A stretch of DNA of 64,000 bases. It comes from Abelmoschus esculentus. Its lineage: Eukaryota; Streptophyta; Magnoliopsida; Malvales; Malvaceae. The notes under the pieces were generated by a model that was given only the letters and a program-made list of their open reading frames with translations, did not search any database and had not been told where the DNA came from. The stretch is taken from positions 10,137,501 through 10,201,500 of the forward strand of contig JAUCBN010000042.1 of the NCBI GenBank assembly GCA_035048815.1, given 5' to 3'. Made by a program: the position numbers and the translations under genes. Below are positions 35,380-49,554 of the stretch, in pieces (the first letter of the stretch is position 1; every line of letters begins with the position of its first letter).

Positions 35380-36083
35380 ACCCAGTACAGGCCTAGTGTC
35401 CATTAAAATAGGACAATGGTCAGAACGCGCCTGAAAGAAAGATATAGCTTGACAATTAGGGAAAGTATTGAACAAGGTTGAGTTACCAAGAAATCTGTCA
35501 AGTCTTTCCATAATGGTTACCGAGTTGCGTCCCGATCTGGTCCAAGTGAACCATCCAGAGTTTGGTTTGCAGTCGAAAAGATCATTATTATCAAGGCACT
35601 CTTGAAAATTGTTAATTTGTGAACGAGCACGGCGAGAACCGCCTTGTTTTTCATTGTCATAAAGGATTTCATTAAAATCCCCCCTAGAAGCCAAGGAAGA
35701 GAGCTGGCTACATTCAGGGAGTCTATTAATTGCCAAGTCTTGTGTTTGTTCGCAGTTTCAGGGAAGCCGTGTATACCAGTAAAGTGGAATTGAAGTTGTT
35801 CAAATGTAACAAGAACATCAATATGTCGATCTGAATACGAAAGAAGATCAACAGAAGAATTGTTCTTCCATATGATGGCAAGTCCTGTACAGGAAGGCCT
35901 CGGATCAACGGCTAGACAACCGTGCATGCCAAGTTTGAGCTTAATATGATCCATGTTTTGTCTGTTTAATCTGGTCTCACATAGAAAGAGACAATCAGCA
36001 TCATGCTTGGAGACAGCTCGTTTTAAAGCAAGAACTGCCTGGGCGTTGCCGAGGCCCTGGCAGTTCCAACATAAGATTCTCAT
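35380..36083 (-). pseudogene. LINE ORF2 apurinic-type endonuclease domain
   Basis: It starts at Met 36,083 with MRILCWNCQGLGN, the usual N-terminus of plant L1 ORF2. Asn7 and Glu36 (in LFLCETRL) are the expected catalytic residues, followed by IHGFPE. A frameshift near 35,690 moves the reading to another frame, where GDFNEILYDNEKQGG, WFTWTR, ERLDRFLGN and FFQARSDHCPILM (catalytic Asp/His pair) follow. From about 35,380 to 34,810 the same frame runs through the linker (WLEHGDKNTSFFHARA). It would nick target DNA during insertion; it is broken by the frameshift. Confidence 0.85.
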
Positions 36084-36420
36084 TTCTCTCGGCGGGGTTG
36101 ATCACCATCAACCACCGCCAGAGAGTTGTTAACGCTGCTCATCCCAGCTAACCAATAATGTAAGTTGAAGGAAAATAGAGTAGGAAAGCAATTCCTCTTA
36201 AAAGGTAAAAATACGTCAAAGTAGACGTTGGAGGGATCCCTTTCAAAGGGTGGTATATGGAAACGTAGAATAACATAAGTACAAAAGAAAAAGGAAAAGA
36301 AAAAAAAAGAACAAAGAGGAAAAAGAGTAGAGAAAGAGCCAAAGTAAAAAAACAAAGAAAAGGAAATATTATTAAACCAAAAGACAAACCTAAAAAACGA
36401 AGCGAAAAAAGGAAACTGTC
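36084..36420 (-). other. LINE segment upstream of ORF2
   Basis: Purine-rich on the plus strand (runs such as aaaaaaaagaacaaagagg near 36,300) and therefore pyrimidine-rich on the element strand. It carries no ORF1 domain. Open minus frames here are low-complexity Phe/Leu/Ser runs and are not called. It may be the inter-ORF stretch or the end of a truncated ORF1. Confidence 0.5.
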
Positions 36421-39400
36421 CTAAATTTTGTTCAAAAGCTAATAATTAATTATTTGTACTCATAAAATTTGATTTTAATTAAATTTGGTTGTCGTTTTGA
36501 TGCGATTAAAACGTGCATGTCTAAATGGGCTTTATAGAGATTCCGTTCGAATTTTAATCGAGTAAAAAGCTAAAAATTTAAGATTAATCTGTATAATTTT
36601 GTTCAAAAGACTATAATTAACTATTTGAACTCGTAAAATTTAATTTAATAATATTTGGTTGTCGTTTTGATGCGATTAATACGAGCATGTCTAAATGTGC
36701 TCTATAGAGAATCCGTTCGAATTTTAACAGAGTAAAAACCTTAAAATTTGAGATTAATCTGTATAATTTTATTAAAAAGCCCATAATTAACTATTTAAAC
36801 TCTTAAAATTTGATTTAATAATATTTGGTTGTCGTTTTGTTTGGATTAAAACGTGCATGTCTAAATGGGCTTTATAGAGATTCCGTTCTAATTATAACCG
36901 AGTAAAATTCTAAAAATTTCAGATTAATCAATATAATTTTGTTCAAAAGCTAATAATTAATTATTTGAAATCATAAAAATTTATTTTAATAAAATTTTGT
37001 TGTCGTTTTGATGCGATTAAAACATGCATGTCTAAATGGGCTTCATAGAGATTCTGTTCGAATTTTAACCGATTAAAAAGCTGAAAATTTGAGATTAATC
37101 TGTATAATTTTGTTCAAAAGCCTATAATTAACTATTTGAACTCATAAAATTTAATTTATTAACATTTGGTTGTCGTTTTGATGTGATTAAAACGTGCATA
37201 TCTAAATGGGCTTTATAGAGAATCTATTCGAATTTTAAACGAGTAAAAACCTTAAAATTTGAGATTAATCTGTATAATTTTGTTCAAAAGACCATAATTA
37301 AATATTTAAACTCATAAAATTTGATTTAATAACATTTGGTTGTCGTTTTGTTGGGATTAAAACGTGCATGTCTAAATGGGCTTTATAGAGATTCCGTTCT
37401 AATTATAACCGAGTAAAATTCTGAAAATTTCAGATTAATCTGTATAATTTTGTTCAAAAGCTAATAATTAATTATTTGAAATCATAAAAATTTGATTTTA
37501 ATAAAATTTTGTTGTCGTTTTGATGCGATTAAAACATGCATGTCTAAATGGGCATCATAGAGATTCTATTCGAATTTTAACCGATTAAAAAGCTGAAAAT
37601 TTGAGATTAATCTGTATAATTTTGTTCAAAAGCCTATAATTAACTATTTGAACTCATAAAATTTAATTTAATAACATTTGGTTGTCGTTTTGATGCGATG
37701 AATACGAGCATGTCTAAATGTACTCTATAGAGAATCCGTTCGAATTTTAAACGACTAAAAACTTTAAAATTTGAGATTAATCTGTATAATTTTGTTCAAA
37801 AGCCCATAATTAAATATTTCAACTCATAAAATTTGATTTAATAACATTTGGTTGTCGTTTTTTTGGGATTAAAACGTGCATGTCTAAATGGGCTTTATAG
37901 AGATTCCGTTCTAATTATAACCGAGTGAAATTCTGAAAATTTAAGATTAATCTGTATAATTTTTTTCAAAAGCTAATAATTAAATATTTCAAATCATAAA
38001 ATTTGATTTTAATAAAATTTGGTTATTATTTTGATACGATTAAAACGTGTATGTCTAAATGAGCTTTATAGAGATTTCATTCAAATTTTAACTGAGTAAA
38101 AAGCTGAAAATTTGAGATTAATCTATATAATTTTGTTCAAAAGCCTATAATTAACTATTTGAACTCATAAAATTTAATTTAATAACATTTGGTTGTCGTT
38201 TTGATGCGATTAATACGAGCATGTCTAAATGTGCTCTATAGAGAATCCGTTCGAATTTTAAACGAGTAAAAACCTTAAAATTTGAGATTAATCTGTATAA
38301 TTTTGTTCAAAAGCACATAATTAAATATTTAAACTCATAAAATTTGATTTAATAACATTTGGTTGTCGTTTTGTTGGGATTAAAACGTGCATGTCTAAAT
38401 GTGCTTTATAGAGATTTCGTTCGAATTTTAACCGAGTAAAAAGCTAAAAATTTAAGATTAATCTGTATAATTTTGTTCAAAAGCCTATAATTAACTATTT
38501 GAACTCATAAAATTTAATTTAATAACATTTGGTTGTCGTTTTGATGTGATTAAAACGTGTATGTCTAAATGTGCTCTATAGAGAATCCGTTCGAATTTTA
38601 ACAGAGTAAAAACCTTAAAATTTGAGATTAATCTGTATAATTTTATTAAAAAGCCCATAATTAACTATTTAAACTCTTAAAATTTGATTTAATAATATTT
38701 GGTTGTCGTTTTGTTTGGATTAAAACGTGCATGTCTAAATGGGCTTTATAGAGATTCCGTTCTAATTATAACCGAGTAAAATTCTAAAAATTTCAGATTA
38801 ATCAATATAATTTTGTTCAAAAGCTAATAATTAAATATTTGAACTCATAAAATTTGATTTTAATAAAATTTTATTGTCGTTTTGATGCGATTAAAACGTG
38901 TATGTCTAAATGGGCTTTATAGAGATTCTGTTCGAATTTTAACCGAGTAAAAAGCTGAAAATTTGAGATTAATCTGTATAATTTTGTTCAAAAGCCTATA
39001 ATTAACTATTTGAACTCGTAAATTTAATTTAATAACATTTAGTTGTCGTTTTGATGCGATTAATACGAGCATGTCTAAATGTGCTCTATAGAGAATCCGT
39101 TCGAATTTTAACAGAGTAAAAACCTTAAAATTTGAGATTAATCTGTATAATTTTATTAAAAAGCCCATAATTAAAAATTTCAACTCATAAAATTTGATTT
39201 AATAACATTTGGTTGTCGTTTTGTTGGGATTAAAACGTGCATGTCTAAATAGGCTTTATAGAGATTCCGTTCTAATTATAACCGAGTAAATTTCTGAAAA
39301 TTTTAGATTAATTTGTATAATTTTGTTCAAAAGCTAATAATTAATTATTTGAACTCATAAAATTTGATTTTAATTAAATTTGGTTGTCGTTTTGATGCGA

Positions 39401-42400
39401 TTAAAACGTGCATGTCTAAATGGGCTTTATAGAGATTCCATTCGAATTTTAACCGAGTAAAAAGCTGAAAATTTGAGATTAATCTATATAATTTTTTTCA
39501 AAAGCCTATAATTAACTATTTGAACTCATAAAATTGAATTTAATAACATTTGGTTGTAGTTTTGATGCGATGAATACGAGCATGTCTAAATGTGCTCTAT
39601 TGAGAATCCGTTCGAATTTTAAACGAGTAAAAACCTTAAAATTTGAGATTAATCTGTATAATTTAGTTCAAAAGTATATAATTAAATATTTAAACTCATA
39701 AAATTTGATTTAATAACATTTGGTTGTCGTTTTGTTGGGATTGAAATGTGCATGTCTAAATAGGCTTTATAGAGATTCCGTTCTAATTTTAACCCAGTAA
39801 AATTCTAAAAATTTCAGATTAATCGATATAATTTTATTCAAAAGCTAATAATTAAATATTTTAAATCATAAAATTTGATTTTAATAAAATCTGGTTGTCG
39901 TTTTGATGCGATTAAAACGTGTATGTCTAAATGGGCTTTATAGAGATTCCGTTCTAATTATAACCGAGTAAATTTCGGAAAATTTAAGATTAATCTGTAT
40001 AATTTTGTTCAAAAGCTAATAATTAAATATTTGAACTCATAAAATTTGATTTTAAAAAAATTTGGTTGTCGTTTTGATGCGATTAAAACGTGTATGTCTA
40101 AATGAGCTTTATAGAGATTCTGTTCGAATTTTAACCAAGTAAAAAGCTGAAAATTTGAGATTAATATGTATAATTTTGTTCAAAAGACTATAATTAACTA
40201 TTTGAACTCATAAAATTTAATTTAATAACATTTGGTTGTCTTTTTGATGCGATTAATACGAGCATGTCTAAATGTGCTCCATAGAGAATCCATTCGAATT
40301 TTAACAGAGTAAAAACCTTAAAATTTGAGATTAATCTATATAATTTTGTTCAAAAGCCCATAATTAAATATTTAAACTCATAAAATTTGATTTAATAACA
40401 TTTGGTTGTCGTTTTGTTGGGATTAAAACGTGCATGTCTAAATGGGCTTTATAGAGATTCCGTTCTAATTATAACCAAGTAAAATTCTAAAAATTTTAGA
40501 TTAATCTGTATAATTTTGTTCAAAAGCTAATAATTAAATATTTTAAATCATAAAATTTGATTTTAATAAAATTTGGTTGTCCTTTTGATACGATTAAAAC
40601 GTGTATGTCTAAATGGGCTTTATAGAGATTCCGTTCGAATTTTAACCGAGTAAAAAACTGAAAATTTGAGATTAATCTGTATAATTTTGTTCAAAATCCT
40701 ATAATTAACTATTTGAACTCATAAAATTTAATTTAATAATATTTGGTTGTCGTTTTGATGCGATTAATACGAGCATGTCTAAATGTGCTCTATAGAGAAT
40801 TCGTTCGAATTTTAAACGAGTAAAAACCTTAAAATTTGAGATTAATCTGTATAATTTACTTCAAAAGCATATAATTAAATATTTAAACTCATAAAATTTG
40901 ATTTTAATAAAATTTGGTTGCCGTTTTGATGCGATTAAAACGTGTATGTCTAAATGAGCTTTATAGAGATTCTGTTCGAATTTTAACCAAGTAAAATGCT
41001 GAAAATTTCAGATTAATATGTATAATTCTGTTCAAAAGACTATAATTAACTATTTGAACTCATAAAATTTGATTTAATAACATTTGGTTGTCGTTTTGAT
41101 GCGATTAATACGAGCATGTCTAAATGTGCTCAATAGAGAATCCGTTCGAATTTTAACAGAGTAAAAACCTTAAAATTTGAGATCAATCTGTATAATTTTG
41201 TACAAAAGCCCATAATTAAATATTTAAACTCATAAAATTTGATTTAATAACATATGGTTGTCGTTTTGTTGGGATTAAAACGTGCATGTCTAAATGGGCT
41301 TTATAGAGATTCCATTCTAATTATAACCGAGTAAATTTCGGAAAATTTAAGATTAATCTGTATAATTTTGTTCAAAAGCTAACAATTAAATATTTTAACT
41401 CATAAAATTTGATTTTAATAAAATTTGGTTGCCGTTTTGATGCGATTAAAACGTGTATGTCTAAATGAGCTTTATAGAGATTCTGTTCGAATTTTAACCA
41501 AGTAAAAAGCTGAAAATTTCAGATTAATATGTATAATTCTGTTCAAAAGACTATAATTAACTATTTGAACTCATAAAATTTAATTTAATAACATTTGGTT
41601 GTCGTTTTGATGCGATTAATACGAGCATGTCTAAATATGCTCTATAGAGAATCCATTCGAATTTTAACAGAGTAAAAACCTTAAAATTTGAGATTAATAT
41701 ATATAATTTTGTTCAAAAGCCCATAATTAAATATTTAAACTCATAAAATTTGATTTAATAACATTTGGTTGTCGTTTTGTTGGGATTAAAACGTGCATGT
41801 CTAAATGGGCTTTATAGAGATTCCATTCTAATTATAACCGAGTAAAATTCTAAAAAATTTAGATTAATCTGTATAATTTTGTTCAAAAGCTAATAATTAA
41901 ATATTTTAAATCATAAAATTTGATTTTAATAAAATTTGGTTGTCCTTTTGATACGATTAAAACGTGCATGTCTAAATGGGCTTTATAGAGATTCCGTTCG
42001 AATTTTAACTGAGTAAAAAACTGAAAATTTGAGATTAATCTGTATAATTTTGTTCAAAATCCTATAATTAACTATTTGAACTCATAAAATTTAATTTAAT
42101 AATATTTGGTTGTCGTTTTGATGCGATTAATACGAGCATGTCTAAATATGCTCTATAGAGAATTCGTTCGAATTTTAAATGAGTAAAAACCTTAAAATTT
42201 GAGATTAATCTGTATAATTTTGTTCAAAAGCTAATAATTAAATATTTGAACTCATAAAATTTGATTTTAATAAAATTTTATTGTCGTTTTGATGCGATTA
42301 AAATGTGTATGTCTAAATGGGCTTTATAGAGACTCCGTTCGAATTTTAATCGAGTAAAAGGCTGAAAATTTGAGATTAATCTGTATAATTATGTTCAAAA

Positions 42401-45400
42401 GACTATAATTAACTATTTGAACTCATAAAATTTAATTTTATAACATTTGGTTGTCGTTTTGATGCGATTAATACGAGCATGTCTAAATGTGTTCAATATA
42501 GAATCCGTTCGAATTTTAACAGAGTAAAAACCTTAAAATTTGAGATTAATCTGTATAATTTTGTTCAAAAGCCCATAATTAAATATTTAAACTAATAAAA
42601 TTTGATTTAATAACATTTGGTTGTCGTTTTGTTGGGACTAAAACGTGTATGTCTAAGTGGGCTTTATAGAGATTCCATTCTAATTTTAACCATGTAAAAT
42701 TCTGAAAATTTTAGATTAATCTGTATAATTTTGTTCAAAAGCTAATAATTAAATATTTGAACTCATAAAATTTGATTTTAATTAAATTTTGTTGTCGTTT
42801 TGATGCGATTAAAACTTGCATGTCTAAATGGGCTTTATAGAGATTCTGTTCGAATTTTAATCGAGTAAAAAGCTTAAAATTTGAGATTAATCTGTATAAT
42901 TTTGTTCAAAAGACTATAATTAACTATTTGAACTCATAAAATTTAATTTTATAACATTTGGTTGTCGTTTTGATGCGATTAATACGAGCATGTCTAAATG
43001 TGCTCAATAGAGAATCCGTTCGAATTTTAACAGAGTAAAAACCTTAAAATTTGAGATCAATCTGTATAATTTTGTACAAAAGCCCATAATTAAATATTTA
43101 AACTCATAAAATTTGATTTAATAACATATGGTTGTCGTTTTGTTGGGATTAAAACGTGCATGTCTAAATGGGCTTTATAGAGATTCCATTCTAATTATAA
43201 CCGAGTAAATTTCTGAAAATTTCAGATTAATCTGTATAATTTTGATCAAAAGCTAATAATTAATTATTTGAACTCATAAAATTTGATTATAATTAAATTT
43301 GGCTGTCGTTTTGTTGCGATTAAAACATGTATGTCTAAATGGGCTTTATAGAGATTCCGTTCGAATTTTAACCGAGTAAAAAGCTGAAAATTTGAGATTA
43401 ATCTGTATAATTTTGTTCAAAAGCCTATAGTTAACTATTTGAACTCGTAAAATTTAATTTAATAACATTTGGTTGTCGTTTTGATGCGATTAATACGAGC
43501 ATGTCTAAATATGCTCAATAGAGAATCCGTTCGAATTTTAATAGAATAAAAACCTTAAAATTTGAGATTAATCTGTATAATTTTGTTCAAAAGCCCATAA
43601 ATAAATATTTAAACTCATAAAATTTGATTTAATAACATATGGTTGTCGTTTTGTTGGGATTAAAACGTGCATGTCTAAATGGGCTTTATAGAGATTCCGT
43701 TCTAATTATAACCGAGTAAATTTCTGAATATTTCAGATTAATCTGTATAATTTTGTTCAAAAGCTAATAATTAATTATTTGAACCCATAAAATTTGATTT
43801 TGGTTGTCGTTTTGATGCGATTAAAACGTGTATGTCTAAATGGGCTTTATAGAGATTCCGTTCGAATTTTAACCGAGTAAAAAGCTGAAAATTTGAGATT
43901 AATCTGTATAATTTTGTTCAAAAGCCTATAATTAACTATTTGAACTCGTAAAATTTAATTTAATAACATTTGGTTGTCGTTTCGATATGATTAATACGAA
44001 CATGTCTAAATATGCTCAATAGAGAATCCGTTCGAATTTTAACAGAGTAAAAACCTTAAAATTTGAGATTAAACTGTATAATTTTGTTCAAAAGCCCATA
44101 ATTAAATATTTAAACTCATAAAATTTGATTTAATAACATTTGGTTGTCGTTTTGTTGGGATTAAAACGTGCATGTCTAAATGGGCTATATAGATATTTTG
44201 TTCTAATTTTAACATTGTAAAATTCTGAAAATTTCAGATTAATCTGTATACTTTTGTTCAAAAGCTAATAATAGAATATTTGAAATCGTAAAATTTGATT
44301 TTAATAAAATTTGGTTGTCGTTTTGATGCGATTAATACGAGCATGTCTAAATGTGCTCTATAGAGAATCCGTTCGAATTTTAACCGAGTAAAAATCTTAA
44401 AATTTGAGATTAATCTGTATAATTTTGTTCAAAATCCCATAATTAAATATTTCAACTCATAAAATTTGATTTAATAATATTTGGTTGTCGTTTTGTTGGG
44501 ATTAAAACGTGCATGTCTAAATGGGCTTTATAGAGATTCCGTTCTAATTTTAACCGAGTAAAATTCTGATAATTTCAGATTAATCTGTATACTTTTGTTC
44601 AAAAGCTAATAATTAATTATTTGAAATCATAAAATTTGATTTTAATAAAATTTGGTTGTCGTTTTGATGCGATTAAAACGTGCATGTCTAAATGGGCTTT
44701 ATAGAGATTCTGTTCGAATTTTAACCTAGTAAAAAGATGAAAATTTGAGATTAATCTGTATAATTTTGTTCAAAAGCCTATAATTAACTATTTGAACGCA
44801 TAAAATTTAATTTAATAACATTTGGTTGTCGTAGCATGTCTAAATGCGCTCTATAGAGAATCCGTTCGAATTTTAAACGAGTAAAAACCTTAAAATTTGA
44901 GATTAATCTGTATAATTTTGTTCAAAAACCCATAATTAAATATTTCAACTCATAAAATTTAATTCAATAACATTTGGTTGTCGTTTTGTTGGGATAAAAA
45001 CGTGCAAGTCTAAATGGGCTTTATAGAGATTCCGTTCTAATTATAACCGAGTAAATTTCTTAAAATTTAAGATTAATCTGTATAATTTTGTTCAAAAGCT
45101 AATAATAAATTATTTGAAATCATAAAATTTTATTTCAATAAAATTTGGTTATCGTTTTGATTCGATTAAAACGTGCATGTCTAAATTGGCTTTATAGAGA
45201 TTCCGTTGGAATTTTAACCGAGTAAAAAGCTGAAAAATTGAGATTAATCTGTATAATTTTGTTCAAAAGACTATAATTAACTATTTGAACTCATAAAATT
45301 TAATTTATTAACATTTGGTTGTCGTTTTGATGGGATTAATACGACCATGTCTAAATGTGCTCTATAGAGAATACTTCGAATTTTAAACGAGTAAAAACCT

Positions 45401-48400
45401 TAAAATTTGAGATTAATCTGTATAATTTTATTCAAAACCCCTAATTAAATATTTAAACTCATAAAATTGATTTAATTACATTTGGTTGTCGTTTTGTTGG
45501 GATTAAAACGTGCATGTCTAAATGGGCTTTCTAGAGATTCCGTTCTAATTATTATCGAGTAAATTTCTGAAAATTTAAGATTAATTTGTATAATTTTGTT
45601 CAAAAGCTAATAATTAATTATTTGAAATCATAAAATTTGATTTTAATAAAATTTGGTTGTCGTTTTGATGCGATTAAAACGTGTATGTCTAAATGGGCTT
45701 TATAGCGATTCCGTTCGAATTTTAAACTAGTAAAAACCTTAAAATTTGAGATTAATATATATAATTTTGTTCAAAATCCTATAATTAACTATTTGAACGC
45801 ATAAAATTTAATTTAATAACATTTGGTTGTCGTTTTGATGCGATTAATCTATATAATTTTGTTCAAAAGCCCATAATTAAATATTTCAAGTCATAAAATT
45901 TGATTTAATAACATTTGGTTGTCGTTTTGTTGGGATTAAAACGTGCATGTCTAAATGGGCTTTATAGAAATTCCGTTCTAATTATAACCGAGTAAATTTC
46001 TAAAAATTTAAGATTAATCTGTATAATTTTGTTCAAAAGCTAATAATTAATTATTTGAAATCATAAAATTTGGTTGTCGTTTTGAGGCGATTAAAACGTG
46101 CATGTCTAAATTGGCTTTATAGAGATTCCGTTCGAATTTTAACCTAGTAAAAAGATGAAAATTTGAGATTAATCTGTATAATTTTGTTCAAAAGCCTATA
46201 ATTTACTATTTGATCTCATAAAATTTAATTTAATAACATTTGGTTTTCGTTTTGATGCGATTAATACGAGCATGTCTAAATGCGCTCTATAGAGAATCCG
46301 TTCGAATTTTAAACGAGTAAAAACCTTAAAATTTGAGATTAATCTGTATAATTTTGTTCAAAAGCACATAATTAAATATTTAAACTCATAAAATTTGATT
46401 TAGTAACATTTGGTTATCGTTTTGTTGGGATTAAAACGTGCATGTCTAAATGTGCTTTATAGAGATTCCGTTCGAATTTTAACCGAGTAAAAACCTTAAA
46501 ATTTGAGATTAATCTGTATAATTTTGTTCAAAAGACTATAATTAACTATTTGAACTCATATAATTTAATTTAATAACATTTGGTTGTCATTTTGATGCGA
46601 TTAATACGAGCATGTCTGAATGTGCTCTCTAGAGAATCCGTTCGAATTTTAAACGAGTAAAAACCTTAAAATTTGAGATTAATCTGTATAATTTTGTTCA
46701 AAAGCGCATAATTAAATATTTCAACTTATAAAATTTGATTTAATAACATTTTGTTGTCGTTTTATTGGGATTAAAACGTGCCTATCTAAATGGACTTTAT
46801 AGAGGTTTCGTTCTAATTATAACCGAGTAAATTTCTGAAAATTTAAGATTAATCTGTATAATTTTGTTCAAAAGCTAATAATTAATTATTTGAAATCGTA
46901 AAATTTGATTTTAATAAAATTTGGTTGTCGTTTTGATGCGATTAAAACGTGCATGTTTAAATGGGCTTTATAGAGATTCCGTTCGAATTTTAACCGAGTA
47001 AAAAGATGAAAATTTGAGATTAATCTGTATAATTTTGTTCAAAAGACTATAATTAACTATTTGAACTCATAAAATTTAATTTAATAACATTTGGTTGTCT
47101 TGTTGTTGGGATTAAAACGTGCATGTCTAAATGGGCTTTATAGAGATTCCGTTCTAATTTTAACCGAGTAAAATTCTGAAAATTTCAGATTAATCTATAT
47201 AATTTTGTTCAAAAGCGAATAATAATTAAATATTTAAAATCATAAAATTTGATTTTAATAAAATTTGGTTGTCGTTTTGATGCGATTAAAACGTGCATGT
47301 CTAAATGGGCTTTATAGAGATTTCGTTCTAATTTTAACCGAGTAAAATTCTGAAAATTTTAGATTAATCTGTATAATTTTGTTCAAAAGCTAATAATTAA
47401 ATATTTAAAATCGTAAAATTTGATTTTAATAAAATTTGGTTATCATTTTGATGCGATTAAAACGTACATGTCTAAATTGGCTTTATAGAGATTCCGTTCG
47501 AATTTTAACCGAGTAAAAAGCTAAAAATTTGAGATTAATCTGTATAATTTTGTTCAAAAGCCTATAATTAACTATTTGAACTCATAAAATTTAATTTAAT
47601 AACATTTGGTTGTCGTTTTGATGCGATTAATACAAGCATGTCTAAATGTGCTCTATAGAGAATCCGTTCGAATTTTAACCGAGTAAAAACCTTAAAATTT
47701 GAGATTAATCTGTATAATTTTGTTCAAAAGACTGTAATTAACTATTTGAACTCATCAAATTTAATTTAATAATATTTGGTTGTCGTTTTGATGCGATTAA
47801 TACGAGCATGTCTAAATGTGCTCTATAGAGAATCCGTTCGAATTTTAAACGAGTAAAAACCTTAAAATTTGAGATTAATCTTTATAATTTTGTTCAAAAG
47901 CGCATAATTAAATATTTCAACTCATAAAATTTGATTTAATAACATTTGGTTGTCGTTTTATTGGGATTAAAACGTGCATGTCTAAATGGGCTTTATAGAG
48001 GTTTCGTTTTAATTTTAACCGAGTAAATTTCTGAAAATTTAAGATTAATCTGTATAATTTTGTTCAAAACCTAATAATTAAATATTTGAAATCGTAAAAT
48101 TTGATTTTAATAAAATTTGGTTGTCGTTTTGATGCGATTAAAACGTGCATGTCTAAATGGGCTTTATAGAGATTCCGTTCGAATTTTAACCGAGTAAAAA
48201 GCTGAAAATTTGAGATTAATCTGTATAATTTTGCTCAAAAGCCTATAATTAACTATTTGAACTCATAAAATTTAATTTAATAACATTTGGTTGTCCTTTT
48301 GGTGCGATTAATACGAGCATGTCTAAATGTGCTCTATAGAGAATCCGTTCGAATTTTAACCGAGTAAGAACCTTAAAATTTGAGATTAATCTATATAATT

Positions 48401-49554
48401 TTGTTCAAAAGACTATAATTAACTATTTGAACTCATCAAATTTAATTTAATAATATTTGGTTGTCGTTTTGATGCGATTAATACGAGCATGTCTAAATGT
48501 GCTCTATAGAGAATCCGTTCGAATTTTGACCGAGTAAAAACCTTAAAATTTGAGATTAATCTGTATAATTTTGTTCAAAAGCCCATCATTAAAGATTTAA
48601 ACTCATAAAATTTGATTTAATAACATTTGGTTGTCGTTTTGTTGTGATTAAAACGTGCATGTCTAAATGGGCTTTATAGAGATTCCGTTCTAATTATAAC
48701 CGAGTGAAATTCTGAAAATTTAAGATTAATCTGTATAATTTTGTTCAAGAGCTAATAATTAAATATTTGAAATCATAAAATTTGATTTTAATAAAATTTG
48801 GTAATCGTTTGATGCGATTAAAACGTGCATGTCTAAATGGGCTTTATAGAGATTTCGTTCAAATTTTAACCGAGTAAAAAGCTGAAAATTTGAGATTAAT
48901 CTATATAACTTTGTTCAAAAGCCTATAATTAACTATTTGAACTCATAAAATTTAAATTAATAATATTTGGTTGTCGTTTTGATGTGATTAATACGAGCAT
49001 GTCTAAATGTGCTCTATAGAGAATCCGTTCGAAGTTTAACCGAGTAAAAACCTTAAAATTTGAGATTAATCTGTATAATTTTGATCAAAAGCCCATAATT
49101 AAAGATTTAAACTCATAAAATTTGATTTAATAATATTTGGTTGTCGTTTTGTTGGGATTAAAACGTGCATGTCTAAATGGGCTTTATAGAGATTTCGTTC
49201 TAATTTTAACCGAGTAAAATTCTGAAAATTTCAGATTAATCTGTATAATTTTGTTCAAAAGCTAATAATTAAATATTTGAAATCATAAAATTTGATTTTA
49301 ATAAAATTTTATTATCGTTTTGATGCGATTAAAACGTACATTTCTAAATTTGCTTTATAGAGATTCCGTTCGAATTTTAACCGAGTAAAAAGCTGAAAAT
49401 TTGAGATTAATCTGTATAATTTTGTTCAAAAGCCTATAATTAACTATTTGAACTCATAAAATTTAATTTAATAACCTTTGGTTGTCGTTTTGATGCGATT
49501 AATACGAGCATGTCTAAATGTTCTCTATAGAGAATCCGTTCGAATTTTAACCGA
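36421..49554. repeat. 170-bp satellite array, part 2 (about 77 monomers)
   Basis: Same A-B-C monomers as part 1, more disturbed. Rare shared variants recur at multiples of the monomer length, for example gatcaatctgtataattttgtac at 41,182 and 43,062 (core gatcaatctg) and ttgtccttttgatacg near 40,578 and 41,940. Shortened monomers occur near 43,795, 44,832 and 45,845, where up to a large part of a unit is missing. Minus-strand open frames such as 38,917-39,183 arise from the repeat and are not genes. Confidence 0.95.

Larger units (their letters stand above)
31931..36420 (-). mobile_element. L1-type non-LTR retrotransposon (LINE), 5'-truncated, inside the satellite
   Basis: The minus-strand element ends in a short poly(A) (plus-strand run of T at 31,927-31,936) and carries one ORF2 with endonuclease, reverse transcriptase, zf-RVT and RNase H domains. 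ORF1 is absent. The 5' end is near 36,420 (gaaactgtcct, then satellite aaattttgttc). Both flanks are 170-bp satellite: the left flank stops in a C monomer and the right flank resumes in the last third of a B monomer, out of trimer order. No short target duplication is evident. Frame breaks are few, so it is fairly young. Confidence 0.9.

Noticed and set aside
36080..36387. Phe-rich open frames upstream of the LINE ORF2
   Set aside because: Translation of a pyrimidine-rich tract; no ORF1 or zinc-knuckle signature and no counterpart among known LINE proteins.
31800..36560. 126-bp target-site duplication around the LINE
   Set aside because: The two flanks differ at several positions and simply correspond to neighbouring B/C monomers of the satellite.
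38917..39183. Open frames in the 170-bp satellite (also 54,901-55,104)
   Set aside because: They lie wholly in satellite monomers, are AT-rich with low-complexity Leu/Lys/Ile/Asn content, and have no domain.
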